From NCBI RefSeq assembly GCF_015711605.1, contig NZ_JABTEZ010000004.1, positions 620,001 through 684,000 on the forward strand: 64,000 bases of DNA, written 5' to 3'. The position numbers were made by a program, and so were the translations under genes. The notes under the pieces were generated by a model. It made no database searches. It was not told the DNA's origin and saw only the letters and a program-made list of their open reading frames with translations. Below, piece by piece: positions 48,514 to 56,797 of this stretch. This DNA is from Planomonospora sp. ID67723 (GTDB taxonomy: Bacteria; Actinomycetota; Actinomycetes; Streptosporangiales; Streptosporangiaceae). Each line of letters opens with the position of its first letter. The stretch's first letter is position 1.

Positions 48514-49788
48514 GTGCTGAACGTTGATCACAGCCGGTTGAGGATGCCGATAGCCGGGTTGGCTGTGGCCGCCCTTGCCGTGTTGACCGCCTCCTGCTCC
48601 GACGAGCCGGCCGGGGCGGGGCCCGCCGCCGCGGGGGGTGACGGGGGCGCGACCGCGCCGGCCACCCCGGCCGCGCCGGTCATCAAGATCAGTCCCGCCG
48701 AGGGCAGCGCCACCGTCCGCCCGGACAAGAAGGTCGTCGTCACCGCCGCCGGCGGTCCGCTTGAGCAGGTCACCGTGGAGAGCGGCGGGGAGCAGGTGGA
48801 GGGCGAGTTCGACGCCGAGCGCACCAGGTGGGTCTCCAAGGTCCCGCTCAAGCCCGCCAGCGACTACACCGTCTCGGCGCGTGCGGCCGGCGGCACGACC
48901 GCCAGCAGCTCCTTCACCACGCTGAAGCCGGAGATCGAGCTGGCCGTGGCCGACGTGACCCCGGCGGTCAAGGGGGAGAAGGTCGGCGTGGGGGCGCCGA
49001 TCATCGTGACCTTCAACCAGCCGATCCCGTCCAGGGCCGGAAAGGCCAACGTCGAGCGGGCGCTGGAGGTCACCGCGGAGAAGCCCGCCCGGGGGGCGTG
49101 GCGGTGGATCGACGACAAGACCGTCATCTACCGGACCGCCAAGTTCTGGAAGGCCCACCAGAAGATCACCTTCACCGCCCACCTCGAGGGGGTCCAGGGC
49201 GGCAGGGACATGTACGGCGTCAAGGACTTCACCAAGACCATCCGCGTCGGCGCCGCCCAGATCTCCACCGTCAACACCCGCAAGCACACCATGATCGTCA
49301 AGCGGGACGGCAAGGTGGTCAAGAAGATGCTCATCAGCGCGGGCATGGCCACCACCCGCGCCTACACCACCACCAGCGGTGTGCACCTGGCGATGGGCAA
49401 GGCCAACCCCGAGCGGATGATCTCTCCCGGCTTCGAGAAGGGCCATCCGGAGTACTACGACGTCATGATCAACCATGCCGTGCGGTTCTCCAACAGCGGC
49501 GAGTACGTCCACGCCAAGAACAACGTCTGGGCCCAGGGCCGCCGCAACGTCAGCCACGGCTGCATCAACGCCCGGCCCGACCAGGCCAAATGGTTCTACG
49601 ACACCGTCCAGCGCGGCGACGTGATCATCGTCAAGGGCACCGACCGCGAGGTGGAGTGGAACAACGGCTGGAGCTACTGGCAGCTGTCGTTCAAGGAGTG
49701 GAAGAAGGGCAGCGCCCTGCCGGCCGGCACCTCCGACGGCGACGCGGGCGCCGGTGACGCCGCAGAGACGGCGGACAGCGCCGGTTGA
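48514..49788 (+). CDS. L,D-transpeptidase lipoprotein (peptidoglycan cross-linking)
   Basis: 424 residues from GTG 48514, six bases after GGGGGAG. A hydrophobic signal (PIAGLAVAALAVLTASC) ends in a lipobox-like TASC, so it is probably a lipoprotein on the outer face of the membrane. Two Ig-like domains follow (first about 50-130, with VTVESGGEQVEGEFD; second ELAVADVTPAVKGEKVG to FTKTIRVG), then the YkuD catalytic domain with IMINHAV-like strands (VMINHAVRFSNSGEYVHA) and the active site SHGCINARPDQAKWFYDT, where Cys is the nucleophile. This matches the LdtMt2-type architecture that makes 3-3 cross-links, the basis of carbapenem-only inhibition in actinobacteria. Confidence 0.93.
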   Translation: MLNVDHSRLRMPIAGLAVAALAVLTASCSDEPAGAGPAAAGGDGGATAPATPAAPVIKISPAEGSATVRPDKKVVVTAAGGPLEQVTVESGGEQVEGEFDAERTRWVSKVPLKPASDYTVSARAAGGTTASSSFTTLKPEIELAVADVTPAVKGEKVGVGAPIIVTFNQPIPSRAGKANVERALEVTAEKPARGAWRWIDDKTVIYRTAKFWKAHQKITFTAHLEGVQGGRDMYGVKDFTKTIRVGAAQISTVNTRKHTMIVKRDGKVVKKMLISAGMATTRAYTTTSGVHLAMGKANPERMISPGFEKGHPEYYDVMINHAVRFSNSGEYVHAKNNVWAQGRRNVSHGCINARPDQAKWFYDTVQRGDVIIVKGTDREVEWNNGWSYWQLSFKEWKKGSALPAGTSDGDAGAGDAAETADSAG

Positions 49789-49792
49789 CCCC

Positions 49793-49822
49793 CGGGTCCC
49801 GCCGCATGTCCGGCGGGACCCG
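49793..49822 (+). terminator. Hairpin terminator after the L,D-transpeptidase gene
   Basis: A 12-bp stem (CGGGTCCCGCCG and its complement) with a six-base loop starts five bases after the stop codon. Confidence 0.65.
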
Positions 49823-49878
49823 CCCCACAGGGTGATCCACGTCACATCGGCTGGATGGGCGGCCTGTTACCGGCCAGT

Positions 49879-50655
49879 ATGAACGGGATGAAGGCACACC
49901 ACCTCAACTGCGGGACGATGCTCCCACCGGCCTCGCCCCGCATGGTCGCCCACTGCCTGCTCCTCGAGACCGGCGGCGGCCTCGTACTGGTGGACACCGG
50001 TTTCGCCGCCGGGGAGGACAACCTCGACGCGGGCTTCACCCGCATGGTCCGCCCCGCACTGGACCCGGCCGAGCCCGCCGTGCACCAGATCCGGCAGCTC
50101 GGCCTGGACCCCGCCGACGTGCGCCACATCGTGCTCACCCACCTCGACCCCGACCACGCGGGCGGGCTGCGTGACTTCCCGCACGCCCGCGTCCACCTGC
50201 ACGCCGCCGAACTGGCCGCCGCCACCCGCCCGGCCACGGCGAATGAGCGCCGCCGCTACCGGTCCGCCCAGTGGGCGCACGGGCCCGACTGGGCGACCTA
50301 CGACGACGCCGGCGAGGACCTGTTCGGTCTGAGCGCCCGGCCGCTGGACGGGGTGGACGGCGTCGCCCTGGTGCCGCTCGCCGGCCACACCCGAGGTCAC
50401 TCCGCCGTCGCGGTGCAGACCGCCGACGGCTGGCTGCTGCACGCCGGCGACGCCTACTACTTCCACGGCGAGGTGGCCACTCCGCCGCGCTGCCCCCTGG
50501 TGCTGCGCGCCGCCCAGCGCGCCGTCGCCGTCGACCACGCCCGGCGCCTGGCCAACCTCGCCCGGCTGCGGGAGCTTCCGCGGGACCGGGTCGAGGTCTT
50601 CAGCGCCCACGACGCCCTCGAGCTGGCCCGCTACCAGTCCTCGCACCAGCGGTGA
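49879..50655 (+). CDS. Metallo-beta-lactamase-fold hydrolase
   Basis: 258 residues from ATG 49879; ATG 49891 (MKAHHLNCGTM) is equally possible, and no ribosome binding site decides. The zinc motif is HIVLTHLDPDHAGGLRDF, the form found in lactonase-like and other quorum-quenching-type members; further ligands are in LAGHTRGHSAV, LLHAGDAYYFHG and VFSAHDALELAR. The early strand LVLVDTGFAAGEDN is also typical. The fold hydrolyses esters, lactones or phosphodiesters; the substrate here is unknown. It stands alone downstream of a terminator. Confidence 0.85.
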   Translation: MNGMKAHHLNCGTMLPPASPRMVAHCLLLETGGGLVLVDTGFAAGEDNLDAGFTRMVRPALDPAEPAVHQIRQLGLDPADVRHIVLTHLDPDHAGGLRDFPHARVHLHAAELAAATRPATANERRRYRSAQWAHGPDWATYDDAGEDLFGLSARPLDGVDGVALVPLAGHTRGHSAVAVQTADGWLLHAGDAYYFHGEVATPPRCPLVLRAAQRAVAVDHARRLANLARLRELPRDRVEVFSAHDALELARYQSSHQR

Positions 50656-51256
50656 GAGGTCAGGACACCGTGCTGGAACAGGGCGGCGGCCCGGTCGTGC
50701 CGGCATGACGGTGTCCTCTCCCTCGGCCGGCACGTCATGCCACTTGTCACACCGGTGTCGTACGGCTTCGGCGAAGAACTCCGGAGCGAAGAAGCCGGCG
50801 TAGGCGGCCTTCCGCGACGACGCGTGGATCTCGCCCGCCACCTCCCCGCGGTGGCGTAAGCCGGGACCGCTGCGAAGACCCCGGTCAAAGATCACGATCT
50901 TGGGGCCATCGGGCGGGCGGGACCACCGAGCAGGTCCTCACGCGCGACGGCGCGAACGTCGTCGTCGGCTCCGGCGGCGCACCCGCTTCGCGATCCTGGT
51001 GCTCGCCGTTCGACGGCGCCCTCTGCGCCGCCGTCTCCGCCCTCGACCGTATCGCCCTTCTCGCGGAGGCCGGTGCTCGGGCGCGCACGCCTGGACCGCC
51101 GTCACATGCCAGGGCCACGCGCCAGGCGTGCGCCCGGACTCGGCAGACACCGCCCCTCCATTCGAATGGGGGTAGAAGCGCTAGAAAATGTAATCCCTAT
51201 AGGTGTATAAGTGTCATATAACCCGTCGATAACCCCAATGTTGGGAGGTCGTCGCT
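50656..51256. other. Mostly gene-free stretch with a GNAT relic and the ClpN-gene promoter region
   Basis: Contains the minus-strand relic at 50697-50844 and, at about 51180-51235, an AT-rich patch with TATAAG and CATATA that is the likely promoter region of the RHH-ClpN gene. Nothing else recognised. Confidence 0.4.
50697..50844 (-). pseudogene. N-terminal fragment of a GNAT acetyltransferase
   Basis: About 50 residues in one frame (EIHASSRKAAYAGFFAPEFF, AEAVRHRCDKWHDV) match the start of GNAT proteins, where a conserved helix of the form VHVxSWRxAYxGLLP begins the fold. No acetyl-CoA binding motif follows and the frame then becomes Pro/Arg-rich, so it is a remnant. Confidence 0.45.
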
Positions 51257-52006
51257 GTGCCGAAGATCAACGTGTACCTGCCCGACGAGCTGGCGGAGGC
51301 GGTCAAGAACGCCGGCGTCCCGGTGTCGGCGATCTGCCAACGCGCGCTGGAGCAGGCGGTGCGCCGGATCACCGCCATCCGCCAGACCGCTCTGGGCGAA
51401 CTGGCCGCCGATGACCTGGGCGAACGGCTGCCGCGATTCACCGACCGTGCCCGTACGGTCGTCAAGCTGGCCATCGACCGGGCGCGTGCCGATGCTGCGC
51501 CGAACGTCGGAACCGGGCACCTGCTCGCCGGAATGCTGGCCGAGGGGCAGAATTTGGCGTTGCACGTGCTCAGAGCGGTCGAGATCGACCCCGCACAGGT
51601 CCAGCGCGACCTGGAGCGGCAGACGGCCGGAGAAGAAGGCGGAGCCGGCGAGGGCTCATCGGTCCACTTCAGCGATCCCGCCGCGGGCGCTCTTGAACTG
51701 ACGGTCACCGAAGCGACCGCGCTGGGACACAACTACGTCGGCTGTGAGCACCTGCTCCTGGGATTGATCACCGAGCCCGACGGAACCGCCGGGCAGGTGC
51801 TGCGGGCGCTGGGCGCCGAACCCCGCCTGGTCCGCCGCGCCGTGACAGCGGCCCTGGCCGGCTACGTGCACCTGCGCGCTCAGACTGCGGCTGCCGGTGA
51901 CCCGACGCAGGCGCTGGCCGCGGCGGTGCAGAGGCAACTGCAGCCGCTCATCGAACGCATCGAGCGCCTGGAGCAAAACCGGGGCTCCGCACCCGGGCCC
52001 CGGTGA
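51257..52006 (+). CDS. Ribbon-helix-helix plus double ClpN-domain protein
   Basis: 249 residues from GTG 51257, with GGGAGG nine bases upstream. The N-terminus (PKINVYLPDELAEAVKNAGV, SAICQRALEQAV) is a ribbon-helix-helix DNA-binding motif as in CopG-type antitoxins. Two ClpN repeats follow: LPRFTDRARTVVKLAIDRAR with NVGTGHLLAGMLAEGQNLAL, then LELTVTEATALGHNYVGCEH with LLLGLITEPDGTAGQVLRAL. These resemble the N-domain of ClpC or ClpA, which takes adaptors and substrates. No AAA module is present. The C-terminal helix (QRQLQPLIERIERLEQNR) may form a coiled coil. It could be a DNA-binding adaptor for ClpC; that is inference. The stop overlaps the next start by GTGA. Confidence 0.85.
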   Translation: MPKINVYLPDELAEAVKNAGVPVSAICQRALEQAVRRITAIRQTALGELAADDLGERLPRFTDRARTVVKLAIDRARADAAPNVGTGHLLAGMLAEGQNLALHVLRAVEIDPAQVQRDLERQTAGEEGGAGEGSSVHFSDPAAGALELTVTEATALGHNYVGCEHLLLGLITEPDGTAGQVLRALGAEPRLVRRAVTAALAGYVHLRAQTAAAGDPTQALAAAVQRQLQPLIERIERLEQNRGSAPGPR

Positions 52007-52188
52007 CCACGGCCGTGAAGACACCGATCCGCCGACGAGGCGAAGGCCCGCCGGCGTCCTCCCGCCGGAGGACACAACGGCGGCGAACCCCGGTCACCCC
52101 CCGGCTCCGCCGCATCCTGCTCAGCGTCACGGCCATGGCCGTCTTCTGGTTGTCGGTCCTGCTGCCGCTCCTTGCCGGCGGCCGATGA
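52003..52188 (+). CDS. Small single-pass membrane protein coupled to the ClpN gene
   Basis: 61 residues from GTG 52003, overlapping the upstream stop by four bases. The N-terminal 38 residues are strongly basic (TPIRRRGEGPPASSRRRTQ), followed by one hydrophobic helix (ILLSVTAMAVFWLSVLLPLL). The overlap makes co-translation with the RHH-ClpN protein likely. The charge pattern predicts that the basic part stays inside the cell. No family recognised. Confidence 0.55.
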   Translation: MTTAVKTPIRRRGEGPPASSRRRTQRRRTPVTPRLRRILLSVTAMAVFWLSVLLPLLAGGR

Positions 52189-52252
52189 CTGTTGCCGATA
52201 CCCGCCCGATCTGAGGAGGACCCCGTGGTCTCGCGTGTGCGGCTGGCGACCA

Positions 52253-52387
52253 AACCCCGAGCACTCGGTGACCTCGATCGCGCGTCTGCCCGGCGTCTCG
52301 GCGAGCACGCTCTACAACCACGTCCCGGACCTGCGCGAGCTGCGTGCCGCCCGCGGGGCGGCCGAACTCCAGGCGGCAAGCCGGTGA
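52253..52387 (+). pseudogene. C-terminal fragment of a serine resolvase/invertase
   Basis: The reading NPEHSVTSIARLPGVSASTL, YNHVPDLRELRAA is the helix-turn-helix end of Tn3-type resolvases (usual form SVASIARLLGVSRSTLYKYL). The catalytic domain is absent; upstream sequence continues in another frame. It is a relic of a transposon. Confidence 0.6.
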
Positions 52388-52427
52388 TCCGTTACGCGGT
52401 GTCGCCAGACGGTCGTTTGCCGACGCC

Positions 52428-52970
52428 TCAGGAAGCGGTGTCCCGTCGCTTACGGCGTCCGGTCGCGCCTGCCCGTTTTCCGGGAAGCTCCTGGTGGATC
52501 TGCTCGGTCGCGTTACGGCCGGCCTCGGAGGTGCGCTGGAGGAAGCCGGCGAGGAGCTCGAGTTCGGCTGGGCCGTAATCGGCGCAGATCTGCTCCAGCG
52601 AGGCGTTCATGCCGGCGAACATGCCGAGCAGTTCGGCGTTGCGTTCACGCCGGGCGCGGATTCGCGTGGCGCGGCGGTCGGCGGGGGCGGGTTCGCGGGT
52701 GATCCAGCCGCCGCGCTCCAGGCGGTCGAGGATGCCGGTCATCGTGGCCGGGTGCAGGCCGGCGCGCTGGGCCAGGGCGGTCGGAGTGAGCGGGCCGTGG
52801 GCGTTGATGAGGTCCAGGCAGTCCAGGTCGACGTCCTTGAGGTCGAGGTGGGCGCCGACATGCCGGTTGAGCAGGGACAGGTGCAGGCTCAGCTCGCGGA
52901 GCGCCCCGCGGATCGCCGTTGTCGTCTGCCGTCGAGCGCGATCCGGATCCCCAGATGGTACGGAAACCAT
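52428..52970 (-). CDS. MarR-family regulator of the divergent NAD(P)-binding protein gene
   Basis: 180 residues from ATG 52970, with GAGG upstream. Helix-turn-helix LTPTALAQRAGLHPATMTGI, wing GWITREPAPADRRATRIRAR, and a long C-terminal helix bundle ending in a basic tail (GKRAGATGRRKRR). It faces an NmrA-like gene across 84 bases containing the palindrome TCGTATATTACGA. It probably represses both. The ligand is unknown. Confidence 0.88.
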   Translation of the reverse strand: MVSVPSGDPDRARRQTTTAIRGALRELSLHLSLLNRHVGAHLDLKDVDLDCLDLINAHGPLTPTALAQRAGLHPATMTGILDRLERGGWITREPAPADRRATRIRARRERNAELLGMFAGMNASLEQICADYGPAELELLAGFLQRTSEAGRNATEQIHQELPGKRAGATGRRKRRDTAS

Positions 52971-53004
52971 AATTTACGCCTCTCGAATCAATCTGTTACG
53001 GTTC

Positions 53005-53017
53005 TCGTATATTACGA
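53005..53017. promoter_or_regulatory. Palindromic MarR operator
   Basis: TCGTATATTACGA: 5-bp arms around three bases, in the middle of the divergent gap. Nearby half-sites (GTTACG, CTCGTAC) repeat the same core. Confidence 0.6.
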
Positions 53018-53054
53018 CCCTCGTACTGAGAAGCCGTGGCAGCGGAGGAAACCC

Positions 53055-53891
53055 GTGTACCTTCTGACCGGCTCGACCGGAACCATCGGACGCGAAGTAA
53101 TGAAACTCCTGGTGGACGCCGGTGAGGAGGTGACCGCGGTCACCCGGGCTCCGCACGCCGCCAAGCTACCCGCCGACGTGCGGGTCGCCGGCGCCGATCC
53201 CGAAACGCTGGCGTCGGCGCTGGAGGGCGTCACGGCGCTGCTGCTCGCGCCTCGAGCCGTCGGTGACACTGCCGCCGAACTGCTGAGGCTGGCGGCCGAA
53301 CGGGGCGTGCAGCGGGTGGTGCTGCTATCGGCGATCACGGTGGAGTACGGCGGCGGATACGAGCGCTTCGCCGCGGCGTTCACCAGCATCGAGGCGGCAG
53401 TCGCCGCTTCCGGCCTGGCGTGGACCTTTCTGCGCTGCGCCGACTTCGCCGCCAACACCCTGGCCTGGGCCCCGCAGATCCGCGCGACGGGCACGGTCCG
53501 GGGCGCCTACGGCAACGCCGCGACGGCATCGGTCCACGAGCGCGACATCGCCGAGGTCGCCGTCCGGGCCCTGCGCGATCCCGCGCACGCCGGCCGCCGC
53601 TACGCCCTGACCGGCCCGCAACCGCTCACCCAGCACGACAAGGTCCGTCTCATCGGCGAGGCGATCGGCCGCCGGCTGGCCTTCCAGGAGATCACCCACC
53701 AGCAGGCGCGCCAGGCCATGCTCGCCCAGGGACTGCCCGAGGACGTTCCCGACCGGATGCTCGGCTACCTGTCCACCTGCGCCGACCAGCCGGGCCCGGC
53801 CACCGACACCGTCGAACGGGTGCTGGGACGTCCCGCCCTGCCCTACGCCGAATGGGCCATCGACCACGCCGACGCCTTCTGCGGCAGCTAG
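53055..53891 (+). CDS. NmrA-like NAD(P)-binding protein (NAD(P)H:quinone-oxidoreductase-like)
   Basis: 278 residues from GTG 53055, with GGAGG nine bases upstream. The N-terminal dinucleotide-binding motif YLLTGSTGTIGREVMKLLVD and the region RVVLLSAITVEYGG, then ASGLAWTFLRCADFAANTLA and VHERDIAEVAVRALRDPAHA, are typical of atypical short-chain dehydrogenases of the NmrA/QOR2 group. Such proteins either reduce quinones or sense NADP redox state. It is controlled, by position, by the divergent MarR gene; MarR-quinone reductase pairs commonly respond to electrophiles. Confidence 0.85.
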   Translation: MYLLTGSTGTIGREVMKLLVDAGEEVTAVTRAPHAAKLPADVRVAGADPETLASALEGVTALLLAPRAVGDTAAELLRLAAERGVQRVVLLSAITVEYGGGYERFAAAFTSIEAAVAASGLAWTFLRCADFAANTLAWAPQIRATGTVRGAYGNAATASVHERDIAEVAVRALRDPAHAGRRYALTGPQPLTQHDKVRLIGEAIGRRLAFQEITHQQARQAMLAQGLPEDVPDRMLGYLSTCADQPGPATDTVERVLGRPALPYAEWAIDHADAFCGS

Positions 53892-53930
53892 CGCCAATCC
53901 GCTCCGGTACTCCCCTGATGCCAACTTGCC

Positions 53931-54140
53931 ATGGAACTGGGCGGCGGCGTACCGGGGACCGAGGCGCTCGGCGTGCACGGCGCGCTCGACGACATCTTTC
54001 CGGTGGAGGCGCTGCACGACCTCGACCGGGACTGGGGCGTACGGCATCGGCTGGTGGTGCACCCGCGCGAGGCCCACACCAGCCTGAACCTGATCAACCA
54101 GTACACCCAGCAGACCGCCGACTGGGTCGTTGAGCCGACT
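53931..54140 (+). pseudogene. C-terminal fragment of an alpha/beta hydrolase
   Basis: About 65 residues in one frame: LGVHGALDDIFPVEALHDLD, then RHRLVVHPREAHTSLNLINQ. The GALDDIFPVEALH element is the catalytic Asp region of dienelactone-hydrolase-like proteins, and HPREAH holds the candidate catalytic His. The nucleophile half is missing. Pieces of unrelated sequence follow in frame. Relic, or a very short gene with no known role. Confidence 0.4.
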
Positions 54141-54189
54141 GCGGGTCGGGCCGGCCGCTACCGGGGTTCGCCGCCGGGGCGGCCGGCCC

Positions 54190-54660
54190 CTACCGCAGGT
54201 CGCCCCGCAGGCCGGGATGCAGCTCATGGCTGATGCCGACGTGCTCGGAAACCCGTTTCTGCAGCTCGACGAAGGTGGCCGCCTCCTCGGCGGACAGCCC
54301 GCCGAGCATCTTCGCCTCGAACTCGGTCACCACGGCATCCGCCTCGGCGTGCAGCTCGCGGCCGGCGGGCAGCAGGTGCACGGCGTGCGCGCGCCGGTCG
54401 ACCGGATGCCTCCGGCGCTCGATCAGGCCACGCTGCTCCAGCTCGTCGACGAGGCCGACCATGACGTTGCGATGCACGTTCAGCGGCTCGGCGAGCTGGT
54501 GCTGGCTGCGCCCGTCCTGCTCGATGAGCAGGCTCAGCATGCCGAAGTGACGCGGCTGGATGCCGAGGGGGACGAGCAGCTCGGTGAGGTGTGCCTCCAC
54601 GTGGACGCCCAGCCGGGTCATCAGGCAGGCGGGGTGGCCGTACAGCGGTTGTGGTGTCAC
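54190..54660 (-). CDS. MarR-family regulator of the divergent exporter
   Basis: 156 residues from GTG 54660. Helix-turn-helix RSQHQLAEPLNVHRNVMVGL, wing LIERRRHPVDRRAHAVHLLP, and helical termini for dimerisation. The start faces the DHA2-family exporter gene across 82 bases that contain three direct repeats of GATAGTCAC at exact 16-base spacing. It most likely represses the exporter and itself, with release by a drug-like ligand. Confidence 0.88.
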   Translation of the reverse strand: MTPQPLYGHPACLMTRLGVHVEAHLTELLVPLGIQPRHFGMLSLLIEQDGRSQHQLAEPLNVHRNVMVGLVDELEQRGLIERRRHPVDRRAHAVHLLPAGRELHAEADAVVTEFEAKMLGGLSAEEAATFVELQKRVSEHVGISHELHPGLRGDLR

Positions 54661-54680
54661 GGAACCATGCTAACTCACAT

Positions 54681-54728
54681 GATAGTCACTACGAGAGATA
54701 GTCACGTTGAGGGATAGTCACTCATGAT
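54681..54728. promoter_or_regulatory. Three direct repeats (GATAGTCAC) at 16-bp period
   Basis: GATAGTCAC occurs at 54681, 54697 and 54713, each exactly 16 bases apart. The seven bases between copies vary but keep a GA-rich end. It lies between the MarR and exporter starts and is a strong candidate for a regulator-binding array, though direct repeats are unusual for MarR proteins. Confidence 0.75.
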
Positions 54729-54742
54729 GCATACTTGGCGGC

Positions 54743-56455
54743 ATGCCTCAGGAGCTCTCGTCATCAACTGCGGACGCACCCCGGGACGCCCGGGACGACA
54801 CGGCCCTCGATCCGCGCCGCTGGCTCGCCTTCGCGGTGGTCCTGGTCGCCGGCTTCGTGGATCTCGTCGACTCGACGATCGTCAATGTCGCAATCCCCAG
54901 CATCCAGCGTGACCTGCAGGCCGACTACGTCCAGCTGGAGTGGGTCGTCGCGGCCTATGTGCTGTCCTTCGCCGGCCTGCTGATCCTCAGCGGCCGTCTC
55001 GGTGACATCTACGGCCGCAAGCGCATCTTCATGATCGGCATGGCGGCCTTCACCGTCGCGTCCTTGAGCTGCGGCCTGTCCGTGAGCCCCGCGATGCTGA
55101 TCGCCTCCCGGCTCGCCCAGGGCGCGGCGGCCGGCCTCATGGTCACCCAGATCCTGGCCATCCTGCGCGTGACCTTCCCCGCACACGAGCGGGGCAAGGC
55201 GGTCGCCCTCTTCGGTGGCGTGACCGGGTCGTCGGCCCTCTTCGGCCTGGCGCTCGGCGGCGTGATCGTGCAGTGGGACCTGTTCGGCTGGGAGTGGCGC
55301 ACGATCTTCCTGATCAACGTGCCGGTCGGTATCGCCTCGCTGATCGCAGGCGCCGTCTTCCTCCGCGAGTCGCGCTCGGCGCGCCGGCCCCGGCTCGACG
55401 CCGCCGGCATGGTGCTGGCCCTGGCCGCGGTGACGCTGCTGGTCTACCCGCTCACCCAGGGCCGGCACGTGGGCTGGGCCGGCTGGACCTTCGCGATGCC
55501 GGCGGGTGCCGTCCTGCTCCTGGTGGTGTTCGTCGCCTACGAGATGCGCCGCTTCGCGACGATCGGCTCGGCGCTGGTCGAGTTCGGGGTCTTCCGCTCC
55601 CGGCAGTTCTCGGTCGGCATGGGTATGTGGTGGCTGTTCTGGATCGCCTCCGGCGGCTTCTTCTTCGTCTGGACGCTGTTCCTGCAGGCGGGTCTCGGCT
55701 GGTCCCCGATGCACGCCGGCCTGACCGCCGCCACCCTGGCGATCGGCGTCGGCATCGGCGCGGGCAACGCGCCCACCAAGCTGGTGCCGAAATTCGGCAG
55801 CCGCGTGCTGGTGGCCGGCGGCATCATCAACGCGGCGGGCTGGCTGCTGCTGGCCTGGCTGATCACCCACTTCGGGCAGTCGCTCAACTCATGGCAGCTG
55901 ATCCCGGCGCACCTGCTGTGCGGCATCGGCTTCGGATTCATCGTCGCGCCGAGCCTCGACATGCTGCTCGGCCAGGTTCCGCACGACCAGGCCGGCAACG
56001 CCTCCGGTCTGCTCAACACGGTGCAGCAGGTCGGCATCGCGCTCGGTGTCGCGACCCTCAGCCTCGGCTTCTTCGCCCAGCTGGACAGCGGTCACCAGCG
56101 CGGCGCCGACGCGGCCACCCCGGCCCTGCAGTCGCAGCTGGCGGCCGACCCCCAGCAGCAGCAGGTCCTGGCGGCTTTCCGCGCCTGCGTGACGGACCGG
56201 TCGGCGTCGTTCGACCCGAGCCGGACCCCGGCCAGCTGTGACACCGGTGCGCTGAGCCCGGGGACGGCCACCGCGTTCCGTGCGGCGGTCGCCACGGCCG
56301 ACGCCAAGAACTTCGCGTACGCGTTCGCGAGTGTCCTGATCGGCGGCGCCCTGGTGCTGCTGATCGTGGCGATCGGGTTCCTCGCCCTGCCGCGGCGCGC
56401 GCAGATGGTGAACCCGCTGCTGGACGAGCCCGAGTCCGAGATCGTGACGGCGTGA
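54743..56455 (+). CDS. DHA2-family (EmrB/QacA-like) MFS drug exporter
   Basis: 570 residues from ATG 54743. Fourteen hydrophobic segments, with family motifs: DLVDSTIVNVAIPSIQRDLQ (motif D1), SGRLGDIYGRKRIFMIGMAA (motif A), RLAQGAAAGLMVTQILAILR (motif B region) and GVTGSSALFGLALGGVIVQW (motif C, antiporter). A large loop near residues 450-520 contains two Cys (FRACVTDRSA, TPASCDTGA), probably extracytoplasmic and perhaps disulfide-bonded. It should export drugs or metabolites against protons. Controlled, by position, by the divergent MarR gene. The next gene follows within 15 bases. Confidence 0.92.
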   Translation: MPQELSSSTADAPRDARDDTALDPRRWLAFAVVLVAGFVDLVDSTIVNVAIPSIQRDLQADYVQLEWVVAAYVLSFAGLLILSGRLGDIYGRKRIFMIGMAAFTVASLSCGLSVSPAMLIASRLAQGAAAGLMVTQILAILRVTFPAHERGKAVALFGGVTGSSALFGLALGGVIVQWDLFGWEWRTIFLINVPVGIASLIAGAVFLRESRSARRPRLDAAGMVLALAAVTLLVYPLTQGRHVGWAGWTFAMPAGAVLLLVVFVAYEMRRFATIGSALVEFGVFRSRQFSVGMGMWWLFWIASGGFFFVWTLFLQAGLGWSPMHAGLTAATLAIGVGIGAGNAPTKLVPKFGSRVLVAGGIINAAGWLLLAWLITHFGQSLNSWQLIPAHLLCGIGFGFIVAPSLDMLLGQVPHDQAGNASGLLNTVQQVGIALGVATLSLGFFAQLDSGHQRGADAATPALQSQLAADPQQQQVLAAFRACVTDRSASFDPSRTPASCDTGALSPGTATAFRAAVATADAKNFAYAFASVLIGGALVLLIVAIGFLALPRRAQMVNPLLDEPESEIVTA

Positions 56456-56469
56456 GAGGAATGACGGAG

Positions 56470-56778
56470 ATGAAAAACGTACTGGTCCTCGGCAGGGAAC
56501 GGCATCTGGTCGACGCGTCGACGTCGATCATCGAGGCGAGCGGTTTCCGGACGGTGGGCGTGACCCGTGACGAGGAGGCGTTCGCGCTGCTCGACAGGGG
56601 CGAGTTCGTGGCGGTCCTGGTCGGCAGCGGGGTCGAGCTCGAGTCGCGCCCGCACGTCAAGCGGCACGCGGCCCCGCACGGCACCGTCGTCCTCCAAGCG
56701 CAGCGGGTCTTCGGCCAGACCGTGCAGGAGCACGTCCGTGAGGTCATCGTGCCGCAGTTGCTCGAGCTGAAGATCTGA
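56470..56778 (+). CDS. Small receiver-like protein without a phosphoacceptor
   Basis: 102 residues from ATG 56470, chosen because AGAGGA lies nine bases upstream; GTG 56452 and ATG 56461 are other in-frame starts. The sequence alternates strands and helices (KNVLVLGRERHLVDASTSII, RTVGVTRDEEAFALLDRGEF, AVLVGSGVELESR, VVLQAQRVFGQTVQEHVREV) like a receiver domain. The strand that should carry the phosphorylated Asp ends LVGSG, so it cannot work as a normal response regulator. Co-transcribed with the exporter. Function unknown. Confidence 0.65.
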   Translation: MKNVLVLGRERHLVDASTSIIEASGFRTVGVTRDEEAFALLDRGEFVAVLVGSGVELESRPHVKRHAAPHGTVVLQAQRVFGQTVQEHVREVIVPQLLELKI

Positions 56779-56797
56779 CACCTCATATCCAGCCGGC

